Assembly: GCA_024233085.1 (NCBI GenBank)
Contig: JACKQC010000007.1
Coordinates: forward strand, 124,001-188,000
Source of the DNA: Akkermansiaceae bacterium
Lineage (GTDB): Bacteria; Verrucomicrobiota; Verrucomicrobiia; Verrucomicrobiales; DEV007
Direction of reading: 5' to 3'
DNA length: 64,000 nucleotides
The notes beneath the pieces were generated by a model. The model did no database searches and was not told the DNA's origin. It saw nothing but the letters and a program-made list of their open reading frames with translations. The position numbers and the translations under genes are program-made. This document shows, piece by piece, positions 50,158-59,249 of this stretch; the first letter of the stretch is position 1, and every line of letters starts with the position of its first letter.

Positions 50158-50207
50158 CGCCGCCGCGCCTCGCGCGCCTGGATCGAAACGCTATCAAAAA
50201 TACGCGG

Positions 50208-50250
50208 AAAAAGGCGGTCCGGGACACCGGGCCGCCTTTTTCTTTCTTTT
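50208..50250. terminator. bidirectional intrinsic terminator
   Basis: AAAAAGGCGGTCCGG (50208-50222) pairs with CCGGGCCGCCTTTTT (50227-50241) over a GACA loop in a 15-bp stem with one G-T pair; T-rich sequence follows (50237-50250). It lies 51 bp after ppdK and 32 bp before the end of the convergent prepilin gene and can serve both. Confidence 0.88.
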
Positions 50251-50281
50251 GAAACTGTGAGCGCGCTTGGACGTTTCGAGA

Positions 50282-51058
50282 TTAATCGGGCTTCACCCCA
50301 CGCCAAAAGAGGCTGGCATTTTCATCACCTTCCGGATCGCCGCGCGGAATCTTAGACTTGTCGATTTTTTCCACATGGGCGTCCAGAAACGCGGCGATCA
50401 CCCGTTTTTCGTCGTAACGCTCGTCGGCGGCGGCTTCGATTTCTCCAATGTCCTCAGCCATCACCACATTGGTTCCAACGCTGTCGATAAAAAGCATCGC
50501 CCGGGGCGCGATAAGATTCAGGAACGACTTCTCCGTGTACCACACATTCGAGATTGATTTATCCAGTTTTGCAATTTCGTCATACTGTAGATTCGCATTC
50601 ATGGCGAAACTGTGGCGGTACCAATCTCCCTCATCAGGATTTGCCTTTGTGGAGAGACGACTCTCGAAGATGGTTCCGTAAAGATGCCTGCCCGCCGTTA
50701 CGTTGGGTGGTGCGGACGTCGGAGCCGTGGTGTCCTCTGGCTCTAGGTAAACGGCGGCAAACACAACTCCGTTCAACCACATTCCCGTCACTCCGTCGGT
50801 GCCCAAATCCCATTGCTCTGGGAATAAATCGGGATCTCCCTCCTCATACACGGGTGCGGGCAGTTTGTTGCCTCTGTCGATCGACCACGTGACCGTGGCA
50901 TTCGACATGTTTCTCAGATTGTTCACCACCGAGTTCTGGTCCGCCAGGAAGATCATCCGCTTGAAAGCCGGGAAAGCCAGTCCCGCCAGCAAAGCGATGA
51001 TTAAAACCGCGATCATCACTTCGATCATGGTAAACGCCCTGTTCCTTGAAGTTTTCAT
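50282..51058 (-). CDS. prepilin-type protein
   Basis: 258 residues with a class III signal: MKTSRNRAF before TMIEVMIAVLIIALLAGLAF, so prepilin peptidase would cut before T11 and the Glu at +5 is present. The remainder is a globular pseudopilin-like domain with no Verrucomicrobia-typical H-x9-DG motif. It has lower GC and looser codon use than its neighbours. The function may be a minor pilin or secretion pseudopilin; no gsp/pil genes are adjacent. It shares a bidirectional terminator with ppdK. Confidence 0.8.
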   Translation of the reverse strand: MKTSRNRAFTMIEVMIAVLIIALLAGLAFPAFKRMIFLADQNSVVNNLRNMSNATVTWSIDRGNKLPAPVYEEGDPDLFPEQWDLGTDGVTGMWLNGVVFAAVYLEPEDTTAPTSAPPNVTAGRHLYGTIFESRLSTKANPDEGDWYRHSFAMNANLQYDEIAKLDKSISNVWYTEKSFLNLIAPRAMLFIDSVGTNVVMAEDIGEIEAAADERYDEKRVIAAFLDAHVEKIDKSKIPRGDPEGDENASLFWRGVKPD

Positions 51059-51280
51059 TGTCGCTATTGATTGAGTTCTATTCCCGAAGCCCTTGGACCG
51101 AAGGCTCATCCGCTCACGCCAGCGCTTTCGTTACGGAAATCCTATCCCGAATCGCCGCCGCCCGTCAAGACCCATTGGCCGCCAAAAATTCGATAGTCGC
51201 CACCAGATCTCTCCCCGGTGTCATTTTTTAATGGCGCAACACGCGGGTATCTCTTCCACGCCCCTCCCCCCGGCCCCGGC

Positions 51281-52657
51281 TCAGATCAATTCCGCGATCG
51301 GGCTGCCGCCGTCGAGGATGGGGACGGGTCGGCCGCTGTGGTCGAGGAAAGACCGGCGCGGATCGATCCCGACAACGTGATAGATCGTCGCCAGCACGTC
51401 GGCCGGGGTCAGGGGACGCTCGGCGGGAAATTCGCCGCGCGCGTTGGTCGCGCCCACGACCTGACCCATCCGCAGGCCGCCGCCGGCGAGCACCACGCTC
51501 ATGGCCTGGCCCCAGTGATCGCGGCCGGGCACCGGAATGCCGGGCTGGCCGTCGTTGAGCTTCGGGGTGCGGCCAAATTCACCCATGATGACGACCAGCA
51601 CGTCGTCCAGCAGTCGGCGGTCCTTCAGATCCCGCATCAGAGCGCCGACGGCGCGGTCAAGCACGGGCAGGCGGACTTCGAGGCCTTCCTTGATCTTCGA
51701 ATGGGTGTCCCAATGCGGCATGTCGACGGTGACAAAGCGCACGCCGGCCTCGACGAGTCGCCTGGCCATTAGCGTGTAGTGCCCCCAGGGACCGCGGCCG
51801 TAGCGGTCGCGCAGGGCCTCGTCCTCGCGGTCCATGTCGAAGGCCTCGCGCGCGGCGCTGCCGGTGAGCATTTCCAAGGCGGCGCGCTGGTGCCGATCCA
51901 TGGTGTCCATGGAGCCGCCGCGGTCGAGCTGGCGGTCGATGTTGTCCAATTGCCCGAGCAGGCCGGCGCGCTCGTTCATGCGGCCGCCGTCGCCGCCGAT
52001 GGCGTCGAGAAAGGGCGGCGGCTGGATCTCGGTCTTGAGGTTCGCGGCGAGATATTTCTGCTTCAGGTTGACCTGGAAAGGGTCGTGGGCGCCGCCGAGG
52101 TAGGCCGCGCCCTGGTAGCCGGGGTAAAGATAGACGCTCTCGGCGGCGGGAAGCCCCACGTAGTTGGGCAGGCCGGCGATCCGGGCCGGGGCGAGGCGCG
52201 AGACGACGGAGCCGACGCTGGGATATTTCTGCGTCTTGTCCACGGAGGTGCTGCCGAAGCGCCCGGTCAGCATCCAGTGGGCGGCGGCGAAATGGTCGCT
52301 GTTGTCGTGGTGGACGGAGCGCAGCACGCAGAGGGCGTCGGCGTGCTTCGCGTGTTCGGGCAGCATCTCGGAAAAGCGAATGCCGGGCACGTTGGTCTTC
52401 CGCTCGCCCCAGGGTCCCCGATATTCGCGCGGGGCGTCGGGTTTCGGATCGTAGGTCTCGAACTGGCTGGGTCCCCCGTCGAGCCAGATGAGGATGACGG
52501 ATTTCCCCGTGTCCTTCGCGGCGGCCTCGGCCCGGAATTTGAGGAAATCTCCCGCCGTCAGGCCGAAGGCGCTGAGGGCGCCGGCCTTCAGCGCGGCGCG
52601 GCGGGAAAAGCCCGCGCAGTTGGGAGCCGCGAAACCGCCTTGTGAAATCGTGAGCAT
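51281..52657 (-). CDS. Tat-exported DUF1501 protein
   Basis: 458 residues. The Tat-type signal SRRAALKAGALSAFGLTA lies at about residues 17-34. The body matches DUF1501, a sulfatase/alkaline-phosphatase-superfamily domain expanded in PVC bacteria: VILIWLDGGPSQFETYDPKP, RSVHHDNSDHFAAAHWMLTG, FVTVDMPHWDTHSKI, LVVIMGEFGRTPKLN, GRDHWGQAMSVVLAGGG and LADVLATIYHVVGID-like end. It usually pairs with a DUF1549/DUF1553 cytochrome protein; no such partner is adjacent here. The function is unproven. ATG 52657 precedes the twin-arginine region. Confidence 0.9.
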   Translation of the reverse strand: MLTISQGGFAAPNCAGFSRRAALKAGALSAFGLTAGDFLKFRAEAAAKDTGKSVILIWLDGGPSQFETYDPKPDAPREYRGPWGERKTNVPGIRFSEMLPEHAKHADALCVLRSVHHDNSDHFAAAHWMLTGRFGSTSVDKTQKYPSVGSVVSRLAPARIAGLPNYVGLPAAESVYLYPGYQGAAYLGGAHDPFQVNLKQKYLAANLKTEIQPPPFLDAIGGDGGRMNERAGLLGQLDNIDRQLDRGGSMDTMDRHQRAALEMLTGSAAREAFDMDREDEALRDRYGRGPWGHYTLMARRLVEAGVRFVTVDMPHWDTHSKIKEGLEVRLPVLDRAVGALMRDLKDRRLLDDVLVVIMGEFGRTPKLNDGQPGIPVPGRDHWGQAMSVVLAGGGLRMGQVVGATNARGEFPAERPLTPADVLATIYHVVGIDPRRSFLDHSGRPVPILDGGSPIAELI

Positions 52658-52769
52658 GGCTGGCCGAAACGATCCGGAAAGACGCCCGCCTTTTACCCGA
52701 TCGCGGTCCTCCGACGCACGACGAAACGCCGCCGCGATCGCGCCGCCCGGCCGGCGGTCGGAAAGGAGC

Positions 52770-52812
52770 CGACCCAACAGGGTTAAGTCACCGACCTAAC
52801 CCTGTTGACTCG
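52770..52812. repeat. palindromic repeat copy H, in a divergent promoter region
   Basis: CGACCCAACAGGGTTAAGTC (52770-52789) and GACCTAACCCTGTTGACTCG (52793-52812), a 43-bp palindrome in which about 17 of 19 inner positions match across the axis. It lies between the divergent DUF1501 and CsgG-like genes. Confidence 0.88.
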
Positions 52813-52893
52813 GCGGCGCGGGCGCTCAGTCGCCCGCGGGGGTTGGATCATTTTGGGCTTGCCTTTGTTGGCCAAAAACCGTTCGGTGGTCGC

Positions 52894-55800
52894 ATGACAG
52901 TTCGGACGGGCAAAGGAGGACTCGGACCGCGGGGAGTCGCGGCGGCTTGCCTGACGCTTTTTATGGCGTCCGGAGCGGTGTGCGCGCCGCCGCGGATCGG
53001 GATCCTGAGCACCCGGGAGGCCGGGGAGTTCGCCTTGTTGCTGACGGCGGTGCTTTCGGGCGAGGACGCCGTGGCCTTGGTCGAACGGGACAATCTCCGC
53101 GCGATCGAGGAGGAAATGCGGGCGAACGCGGGGGCGCTGCCGGCCTCGGCGATCGAGGGCGCGGACGCGCTGGTGTGGATCGAAAAGCTGCCTTTGGGAA
53201 ACACTCCGTTGCTGGATGTCCGAATGGTGGAGACCCGGACGGGACTGACGCTCACCCGTGGCCCGGTTCCGGGGGCGGCGCTTTCGGAGGAGGCGGTCGC
53301 GCGCGCCTCGGGGCGGATCGTGGAGCAGGCCGCGCGTCTGGGGGCGGCGCCGGACGGGGACGCGGCGTTGCTGAGTCTGTTGGGTCTTCGATTCGAGGTG
53401 GCACAAGTGGACGGCGAGGTGCTGGGGGAGAGCGTCAACCGCCTCGTGGCGGCGAATCTGGGCCGCGAGCCGGGGGTGCGCGTGCTGGAGCGCTGGCAGA
53501 CGCGGGAGCTAAGCTGGGAAAAGTCGCTGGGCGCGGACGCGGGGGCGAACGAGGGGCTGTTGGCGGGTTCGGCGGTTGTCGACGGGTCCCTCGGCATCCG
53601 GGACGGGCGGATCACCGCCCGGGTGAGGCTGCGGCGGGGGCTGAACGGGAAGGGTGAAACCGCGACCGCCACGGGATCGCTCGAGGATTTGCCCGGTTTC
53701 TGCGAAGCGGTGGCGGCGGCTATTTCGCGAATGGCCACTGGCGGTTCGAAGCCGGTTCCCTGGAGGCGGGAGGATGAGTCGGCGGGATATCTGGCGCTGG
53801 CGGGATGGGCGATCGCAAATGGATTGGCCGACGACGCGATTTCCGCGGCCGAAACGAGCGCCGCGCTAACCCCGCGCCTGCCCGAGGCGCTGGCGATGCG
53901 GATTCGGGCGTATTTTTTCCGAGCCTGGCCGGAGGACATGACGACGCGAAACTTTCCGGTGTATCGGCCGGCCACGGGCCGGGAATTCGACGCGGTCGCG
54001 AGCCTCGGTGACGCGAGACACGCCTTGGGGCTGGCGCGGGATTTCGCGGCGAGCGTGCCGCACCGGGAGGCCGAGGCCTCCCAAGCCGGTGTCGTTGGCG
54101 TCGAAGCGGACCCGAACGATTCCCTGTGGCTGGCGCACAGGGCGTTTTTCCCGTCTTGCTGTGCAATTATCAGGTCTTACGAACTTGGGGACGCCGCGGG
54201 CGCGGGCGAGGCGATCGGGGAGATTCGGGCGGGGCTTCGGACGCTTTCGGAGTCGATTTTCGCCTCGGGTGACCGGGAGCTGGCCCTCGAGCATTCGGTC
54301 GAGGCTCTGGCTTGGTTGGGGGCGTGGTCGGAAACGCCGGAGGCGGCGGCGGAAACCGCCGGGCGGTTGCTGGCCCGTCCGATGGCCACTCGATACTGGC
54401 ACCTGCCGTTGCTCCGGTCGGTCTGGGCGTCGGTTCTGCGGGAACCGTTTGCAATACGCGAGGCGGGCGACGGCGGGACGCCCGGGCCGCAACGAAACGG
54501 GGCGCCGCTGTCCCTGAAAACCGATCCCGACGCGGTGGATCGAGCCCGCCGGGCCTGGTCGACCCTGGCGGAGAAGCTGTCCGCAAGCGGCGATCTCGTG
54601 ACGCGATTGGACGGGTTGATGCTCGGTTTCTTCCTGAGTCAGGATGACGCCGGGCGACACGAGCGCCTGGGCGCGATTTTCAGGGAGCTTCGGGACAACC
54701 GCGAAAAATTCGACTCGGGAGACGATCCGCTGGCCTTCTGGCATCTGGAGTTCGCTTTCGAGGCGGTGGAAAAGGGGGGCGCGCCGGAAGAATTCCGGGA
54801 TTTTCCGGCCATGTTTCTCGAATACCTTCTGAAAAACCGGGGAGCGATACCGACGCGGGACTTGTTCCTGTTCGCCGAGCGAAGATGGCGGCCGGAGGAC
54901 CGAAGGCGCCTCGAACCGGCCCTACAGGCTTATCGAAACCGTCTGGCGGCGGGAAACCGGACCGAACCCGATGCCTATCGAAAGGTCATCGATCAAATCG
55001 CGGCCAAGCTCGCCGCGGCGATTCCGGCGGGAGCGCCGCCGCCGACTCCGATGTCGGGAACACCGCCACCGGGCCGCGGGGGAGGAGGCACGCTCCCCGA
55101 CGTCGGCGGAGTTTTGATCGTTTCCCGGCTGCGCAATCCCCAACTGGAGGTCGGGGGCGGCCGGGCCGCCTCCAAATCTCATCCGAGGACGGCATTCGCG
55201 GTCGATGGCGGGCTGTGGACTTTGATGGCGCGCGGGCTTTACCGCATGGATTTGGAACAGCCCGGAGTTTCGGTCGCGGTCGAGTTTCCAGGCAAGGCCG
55301 ATCCCAACTATTCCACCGTCGTCGCGTTCGACCGATGGCTGGTGGTCACGGGCGCGGACGGTGTGTGGAGGTCCGGCCTATCCAACGGCGCCGGCGGGTG
55401 GGAAAGGCTTCCGCTCCCCGAGTACTCCACCTACCGGACGATGGTCGCCGGGGGAGCCTTGTTTGCGCTGTTCGGCGACGAGCGCGGACCGGCGGGCGGC
55501 GGGCGCGGCGTTCTGAGCCTCGATCCGGAGACCGGGGCATTCGAGATCGTGGCCAGCAACCTCCGCAATCCGCCGGCGAACACGCTGGACACGCGATTGG
55601 TGGCCGGGGCGCCGGCGGGGATTTTTGCCTTGGGCGACCGGCGCTTCGTCGCTCTGCATGTCCGGGAGGAGGTGGTTCCGAAAGCGGAAATTCTCGAATC
55701 CGGCGGCCGGGACCGGGACTGGAAGGCGATCCAGAGCGTCGAATTTCAGCGGCTCGTCGCCCTTCGCGGGGGAGCGGGAGATGCGCTACTCGGCATCGGA

Positions 55801-56304
55801 TCCGCGTCCTACGGGAGCAATGAGGTGTCCGAAATCGTGTCTTTCGACCCTGGCGGTGGGCCGGTGGCCCTGGCCTCCGAATCGGGTTCGGCTGGCTTCT
55901 CGAAATCCGACGGGAAAATGGCCCGGTGGACTTATCCGAAATCGCTCCAGATCGTGCCCGGCGATCGGCGGCGGATTTTCAGTGTCGTCTTTTCGGAAGA
56001 AACCCTTTACGTGCTGACCGCCCTGCCGCCGCGTCGACGACCGGAACAGACCGTCGAAGAACACACGCTCCACGTTTTCCGTCCGGGTGGCCAGGTGAAT
56101 TCAATCCCCCTGGCCTTTCAGCCAAATCCGGAGGTCCTGTCAAAAATCGGCGGGGCGCCGGACTTCGTTCGCGACGGCGCGGAACACCCGGAAATCCAGT
56201 CCGACAGCCTTCTGGTCGTTCCCGGAAAAGCGATCGTCATCGCCACCGACGTCGGTTTCTGGGTCATTCCTTTCGCCGATCTTTCATCTCGGTTGAGTCC
56301 CTGA
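52894..56304 (+). CDS. large exported protein, CsgG/TolB-like N-domain with C-terminal propeller-like region
   Basis: 1136 residues, exported (hydrophobic h-region VAAACLTLFMASGAVCA, residues 17-33). Residues about 35-260 resemble the CsgG/TolB-N type (GILSTREAGEFALLLTAVLSG, ALVERDNLRAIEEEM; then a second similar unit, VNRLVAANLGREPGVRVLERW). The middle (about 290-720) is helical and may hold degenerate TPR. A Pro/Gly linker (PAGAPPPTPMSGTPPPGRGGGG) leads into a beta-rich part to the end that looks like a propeller (repeated G-L-W/G-V-W turns). No family is recognised as a whole. It heads a three-gene exported cluster with the genes at 56334 and 57188. Confidence 0.65.
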   Translation: MTVRTGKGGLGPRGVAAACLTLFMASGAVCAPPRIGILSTREAGEFALLLTAVLSGEDAVALVERDNLRAIEEEMRANAGALPASAIEGADALVWIEKLPLGNTPLLDVRMVETRTGLTLTRGPVPGAALSEEAVARASGRIVEQAARLGAAPDGDAALLSLLGLRFEVAQVDGEVLGESVNRLVAANLGREPGVRVLERWQTRELSWEKSLGADAGANEGLLAGSAVVDGSLGIRDGRITARVRLRRGLNGKGETATATGSLEDLPGFCEAVAAAISRMATGGSKPVPWRREDESAGYLALAGWAIANGLADDAISAAETSAALTPRLPEALAMRIRAYFFRAWPEDMTTRNFPVYRPATGREFDAVASLGDARHALGLARDFAASVPHREAEASQAGVVGVEADPNDSLWLAHRAFFPSCCAIIRSYELGDAAGAGEAIGEIRAGLRTLSESIFASGDRELALEHSVEALAWLGAWSETPEAAAETAGRLLARPMATRYWHLPLLRSVWASVLREPFAIREAGDGGTPGPQRNGAPLSLKTDPDAVDRARRAWSTLAEKLSASGDLVTRLDGLMLGFFLSQDDAGRHERLGAIFRELRDNREKFDSGDDPLAFWHLEFAFEAVEKGGAPEEFRDFPAMFLEYLLKNRGAIPTRDLFLFAERRWRPEDRRRLEPALQAYRNRLAAGNRTEPDAYRKVIDQIAAKLAAAIPAGAPPPTPMSGTPPPGRGGGGTLPDVGGVLIVSRLRNPQLEVGGGRAASKSHPRTAFAVDGGLWTLMARGLYRMDLEQPGVSVAVEFPGKADPNYSTVVAFDRWLVVTGADGVWRSGLSNGAGGWERLPLPEYSTYRTMVAGGALFALFGDERGPAGGGRGVLSLDPETGAFEIVASNLRNPPANTLDTRLVAGAPAGIFALGDRRFVALHVREEVVPKAEILESGGRDRDWKAIQSVEFQRLVALRGGAGDALLGIGSASYGSNEVSEIVSFDPGGGPVALASESGSAGFSKSDGKMARWTYPKSLQIVPGDRRRIFSVVFSEETLYVLTALPPRRRPEQTVEEHTLHVFRPGGQVNSIPLAFQPNPEVLSKIGGAPDFVRDGAEHPEIQSDSLLVVPGKAIVIATDVGFWVIPFADLSSRLSP

Positions 56305-56333
56305 AATCGCGATTTCTCCTTCCCCAAAAAACT

Positions 56334-57191
56334 GTGAAAAATCATCCGCGTATCCTCCGACTTGGCGCGCTCGTGGTGGTCGCCACGAGCGCCGAATTCC
56401 TCTGCCTCGCGCAGGAAGCGCCCCGACAGTTGGCCGAGCGTTTGTCGCCGATGGCGGAAGCCGGCGCTGTGGATGTCGCCGAGGTTTTCGCCGGGCGGGA
56501 TTTCGACTGCCGATGGCTCATCCGCGAGGTGCCGGAAGGCGGCTCCGCCAGGGTCACGCTCGACATTCACCAGGCGCTCACGGCGACGACCGCGCCGGTC
56601 GAAACGGGCTTGGTGCTGGCGGAGGCCGTCGCGCCGAGGCCGGGTCAGCCCGTCGAAGTCAGCCACCGTTTTGCCGTGCCCGCCTCGGATCGGCCCATCC
56701 GCTATTTGTTGAAACTCTGGCTCGAGACAAAGGATAAAAAAACCGCCGCCGCCGTCCTGCTGCTGCACGCGGCGCCGCCCTCGCTGCTGGAGCCACTGGG
56801 CGGCCTGACGATCGAGGCGACCGGGTTCGATCCCGGGGAAAGCTGGGTCGCGACCCTGCGCGCCGCCAAGGTCGACGTGAAGTTCCGCGGGGGTGGCGGG
56901 GCGGACACGGAAGGCGATCCGGAGGCGATTCGGTTTTTCTTCGTCAAAAAAGGGGAAAGCAAGCCGGCATTGACGGAAAAGCTGGCCAAGGCGCGGCGGA
57001 TTCTGTATTTTTTCGAGGAGCATCCGATGGCGGCGCCGTCGGTCGCGTCCGTGCTCGCGATCCAAGGGGGCGAAAAGCGGCGCGTCGAGGCCGGCGCGCG
57101 GCTTCTCCGGGATCTGCCGGATTCGCCGACGGCCCAGCGTTTTTTGGCTCGAATCATCACCGAAGAAATCCCAACCCTCGAATCCCCATGA
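56334..57191 (+). CDS. exported protein of unknown function
   Basis: 285 residues with a signal peptide and GTG start (VKNHPRILRLGALVVVATSAEFLCLAQ). No domain recognised. The first half of the mature part appears beta-rich (ARVTLDIHQALTATTAPVETG, PIRYLLKLWLETKDKK); the last quarter is helical. It starts 30 bp after the large protein's stop and overlaps the following CsgG-like gene by ATGA, so the three are an operon. Likely a periplasmic partner. Confidence 0.6.
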   Translation: MKNHPRILRLGALVVVATSAEFLCLAQEAPRQLAERLSPMAEAGAVDVAEVFAGRDFDCRWLIREVPEGGSARVTLDIHQALTATTAPVETGLVLAEAVAPRPGQPVEVSHRFAVPASDRPIRYLLKLWLETKDKKTAAAVLLLHAAPPSLLEPLGGLTIEATGFDPGESWVATLRAAKVDVKFRGGGGADTEGDPEAIRFFFVKKGESKPALTEKLAKARRILYFFEEHPMAAPSVASVLAIQGGEKRRVEAGARLLRDLPDSPTAQRFLARIITEEIPTLESP

Positions 57192-58147
57192 CGAAACATC
57201 CCGCCTCCCCCGCCGTCCTTCTGACGACGATCCTGATCGCCGCCGCCATCGCGGCGCCCTTCGGACTTGGCCAGGAAAAGGCCCCGGCGCCGCTCACGGT
57301 GGCCGTGCTCGATTTTCAAACGACGGACGAAGCCCTCGCCGGCCAGGGCGGCGACGCCGCGACCCTGCTGACCGGTCTGCTCAGCGCGAACCCCGATCTG
57401 GTTCTCGTCGAGCGGGCGGAACTGGAAAAAGTCCTCGGCGAAGCGGAGCTGACCCTTTCGGGAACCGTCTCCGGCGACACCGCTTCCAGGGTGGGCCAGC
57501 TCACGGGCGCCAAGGTGCTGGTCACGGGCCGGATGTTCCCGGCTGGCGGGGAAAACTACGCCGTGGTGAAGATCATCGGCACCGAGACCAGCCGCGTCTT
57601 TGGCCAGACCGCCAAGTTCGGCAAGGACGAGGGTTTCGCCGGGGGAATCGAGGCGCTTGCCGAGAAAGTCGGTCAAACCCTGGCGGAAAAGTCCGCCGAT
57701 CTCGTCGCCAAAGTCGAGACGCCCGAGGAAAGGCTGACCCGTCTCAGGGGACTCGTCGCCGGCAAACCGTTGCCGAGCGTTTACGTCGCGATCCCCGAGG
57801 AACACATCAGCCGCCGGATCCCCGATCCCGCCGCCCAGACGGAGATCCAGAAAACGCTGCAGGATGTCGGCTTCAAGCTGGCGGATTCCTCCGAAGCGGC
57901 CGATGTCGTCGTCACCGGCGAGGCGTTCAGCGAGACGGCGGGTCGCCGGGCCAATCTGGTTTCCTGCCGCGCCCGGGTCGAAGTGAAGGTGGTCAGGAAG
58001 TCCGCCAAGGGAGAGCTGAAGGTCGACCGGCAAACCAGCGTGGCGGTCGATCTGGCCGAGAATGTCGCCGCCAAGTCCGCCCTCCAGAACGCGGGCTCGG
58101 CTCTCGCGGAGCGGCTGATCGCGACCATGGTCAGCCAAGGCGGGTGA
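57188..58147 (+). CDS. CsgG/TolB-like exported protein
   Basis: 319 residues with a signal peptide (TTILIAAAIAAPFGLG). The CsgG-type N-domain is clear: TVAVLDFQTTDEALAG, LLTGLLSANPDLVLVERAELEKVLGEAELTLSG, GQLTGAKVLVTGRMF. The C-terminal half (about 180-319) adds a second alpha-beta unit (QKTLQDVGFKLADSSEAADVVVTGEAF). No lipobox Cys is seen, unlike pore-forming CsgG. It may be a periplasmic sensor or assembly factor. The related N-domain in the 52894 protein suggests a duplicated module. Confidence 0.75.
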   Translation: MTKHPASPAVLLTTILIAAAIAAPFGLGQEKAPAPLTVAVLDFQTTDEALAGQGGDAATLLTGLLSANPDLVLVERAELEKVLGEAELTLSGTVSGDTASRVGQLTGAKVLVTGRMFPAGGENYAVVKIIGTETSRVFGQTAKFGKDEGFAGGIEALAEKVGQTLAEKSADLVAKVETPEERLTRLRGLVAGKPLPSVYVAIPEEHISRRIPDPAAQTEIQKTLQDVGFKLADSSEAADVVVTGEAFSETAGRRANLVSCRARVEVKVVRKSAKGELKVDRQTSVAVDLAENVAAKSALQNAGSALAERLIATMVSQGG

Positions 58148-58175
58148 GGAGGCGGGCGGCCCGTTTTTCCCCCAA

Positions 58176-58937
58176 ATGAACAAGGAAACCAGCCTGTTGG
58201 GAAAGGTCGCCTTCGTCTCGGGCGCCTCGAGCGGGATTGGCCGGGCCATCGCGATCGCGCTGGGGGCGGCCGGGGCGCGTGTCGCCCTCTGCGCGCGCCG
58301 GCGCGACCGGCTCGAGGCGGTGGCGAAAACGATCGCCGACGCCGGGGGAGAGGCGTGGGTGGAAACCGCGGACTTCCTCCACGTCAACGAAATCGACGCC
58401 GCGATCCGGGGCGCGGCTGACCGCTGGGATGGACGGCTCGACATCCTGGTCAACGCGGCCGGCGTCGGGCGCCAGGCGAGGCTGATGGACGGGGACACGG
58501 CCGACTGGCGCGAAATGCTCGAGGTCAACGTGCTCGCCCTGGCGGTCGCCTGTCGCGAGGCGCTGAAGTTCTTTCCCGAGTCCGGCGGCCAGATCGTGAA
58601 CCTCTCCAGCATGTCAGGCCATCGCGTGCCCGGCCGGGGCGGTTTCTACGCCGCCACCAAGTTCGCCGTGCGCGCCATGACCGAGGGTTTGCGGCAGGAA
58701 CTGCGCGCGGCGGGCAATCCCACACGCGTCGGCAGTGTGTCGCCCGGATTCGTCGACACCGAAATGCTCGACGATTATTTCCGACCCGGAACGGGCGGCG
58801 CGACGCGGTATGGGTCCATCGGTTATGAAATCCTGAAGCCGGAGCAGGTCGCGGCGGTGGTGATGAGCCTGCTCGCCCTGCCGGCGGCGGCGGAAATCAC
58901 CGATGTGCTGATGCGACCGACCGCGCAGGCGCTGTGA
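58176..58937 (+). CDS. short-chain dehydrogenase/reductase
   Basis: 253 residues of the classical SDR family. NAD(P) loop GASSGIG (residues 16-22), NAAG in VNAAGVG, catalytic Ser in VNLSSMSG and the YxxxK motif YAATK followed by FAVRAMTEGLRQEL. The second-strand Arg-Arg (CARRRDRL) suggests NADP preference. Substrate is unknown. It starts 28 bp after the CsgG-like gene and may belong to that transcript. Confidence 0.9.
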   Translation: MNKETSLLGKVAFVSGASSGIGRAIAIALGAAGARVALCARRRDRLEAVAKTIADAGGEAWVETADFLHVNEIDAAIRGAADRWDGRLDILVNAAGVGRQARLMDGDTADWREMLEVNVLALAVACREALKFFPESGGQIVNLSSMSGHRVPGRGGFYAATKFAVRAMTEGLRQELRAAGNPTRVGSVSPGFVDTEMLDDYFRPGTGGATRYGSIGYEILKPEQVAAVVMSLLALPAAAEITDVLMRPTAQAL

Positions 58938-59249
58938 GGAGGAGCGAAACGGGCGGGCGAACGCCGAACCGAACGGGCTTGCCGTCGCGAAGCCCTTTTG
59001 TGAACCGGGAGAGGGGAGGAACGCGGAAAAAGGGGAATTCGGGCGAAATTTTGTCTAATTCGACAACTTCAGCCTCCAATTACAAGAAATTTCAGTTGAC
59101 TTAAAATTTCGGATAAATTAGCTAGCCTTACTTCCCAAAATCTCTATAATTTCTTGAAGCGTCCATGAATACCTGGCGTAAGTTGGGGATCCACTTTCCG
59201 CGCCGGATCATTCACCGCCCACCACCTTGAGCCCGTTCCCTCAGCGCCC
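58938..59249. other. 312-bp gap with AT-rich regulatory region
   Basis: The first 100 bp are GC-rich and hold nothing I recognise. From 59040 to 59160 the sequence turns AT-rich. It contains the inverted pair TTGTC-N6-GACAA (59051-59066), TTGACT (59096-59101) and a consensus TATAAT (59145-59150); no well-spaced -35/-10 pair is seen. A tiny frame ATG 59165 to TGA 59230 (21 codons) precedes the large roadblock gene but looks accidental. This is the likely promoter region of the GTPase/roadblock cluster. Confidence 0.4.

Noticed and set aside
59165..59230. 21-codon leader peptide before the roadblock scaffold
   Set aside because: No ribosome-binding site and no regulatory features; an open frame this short is expected by chance.
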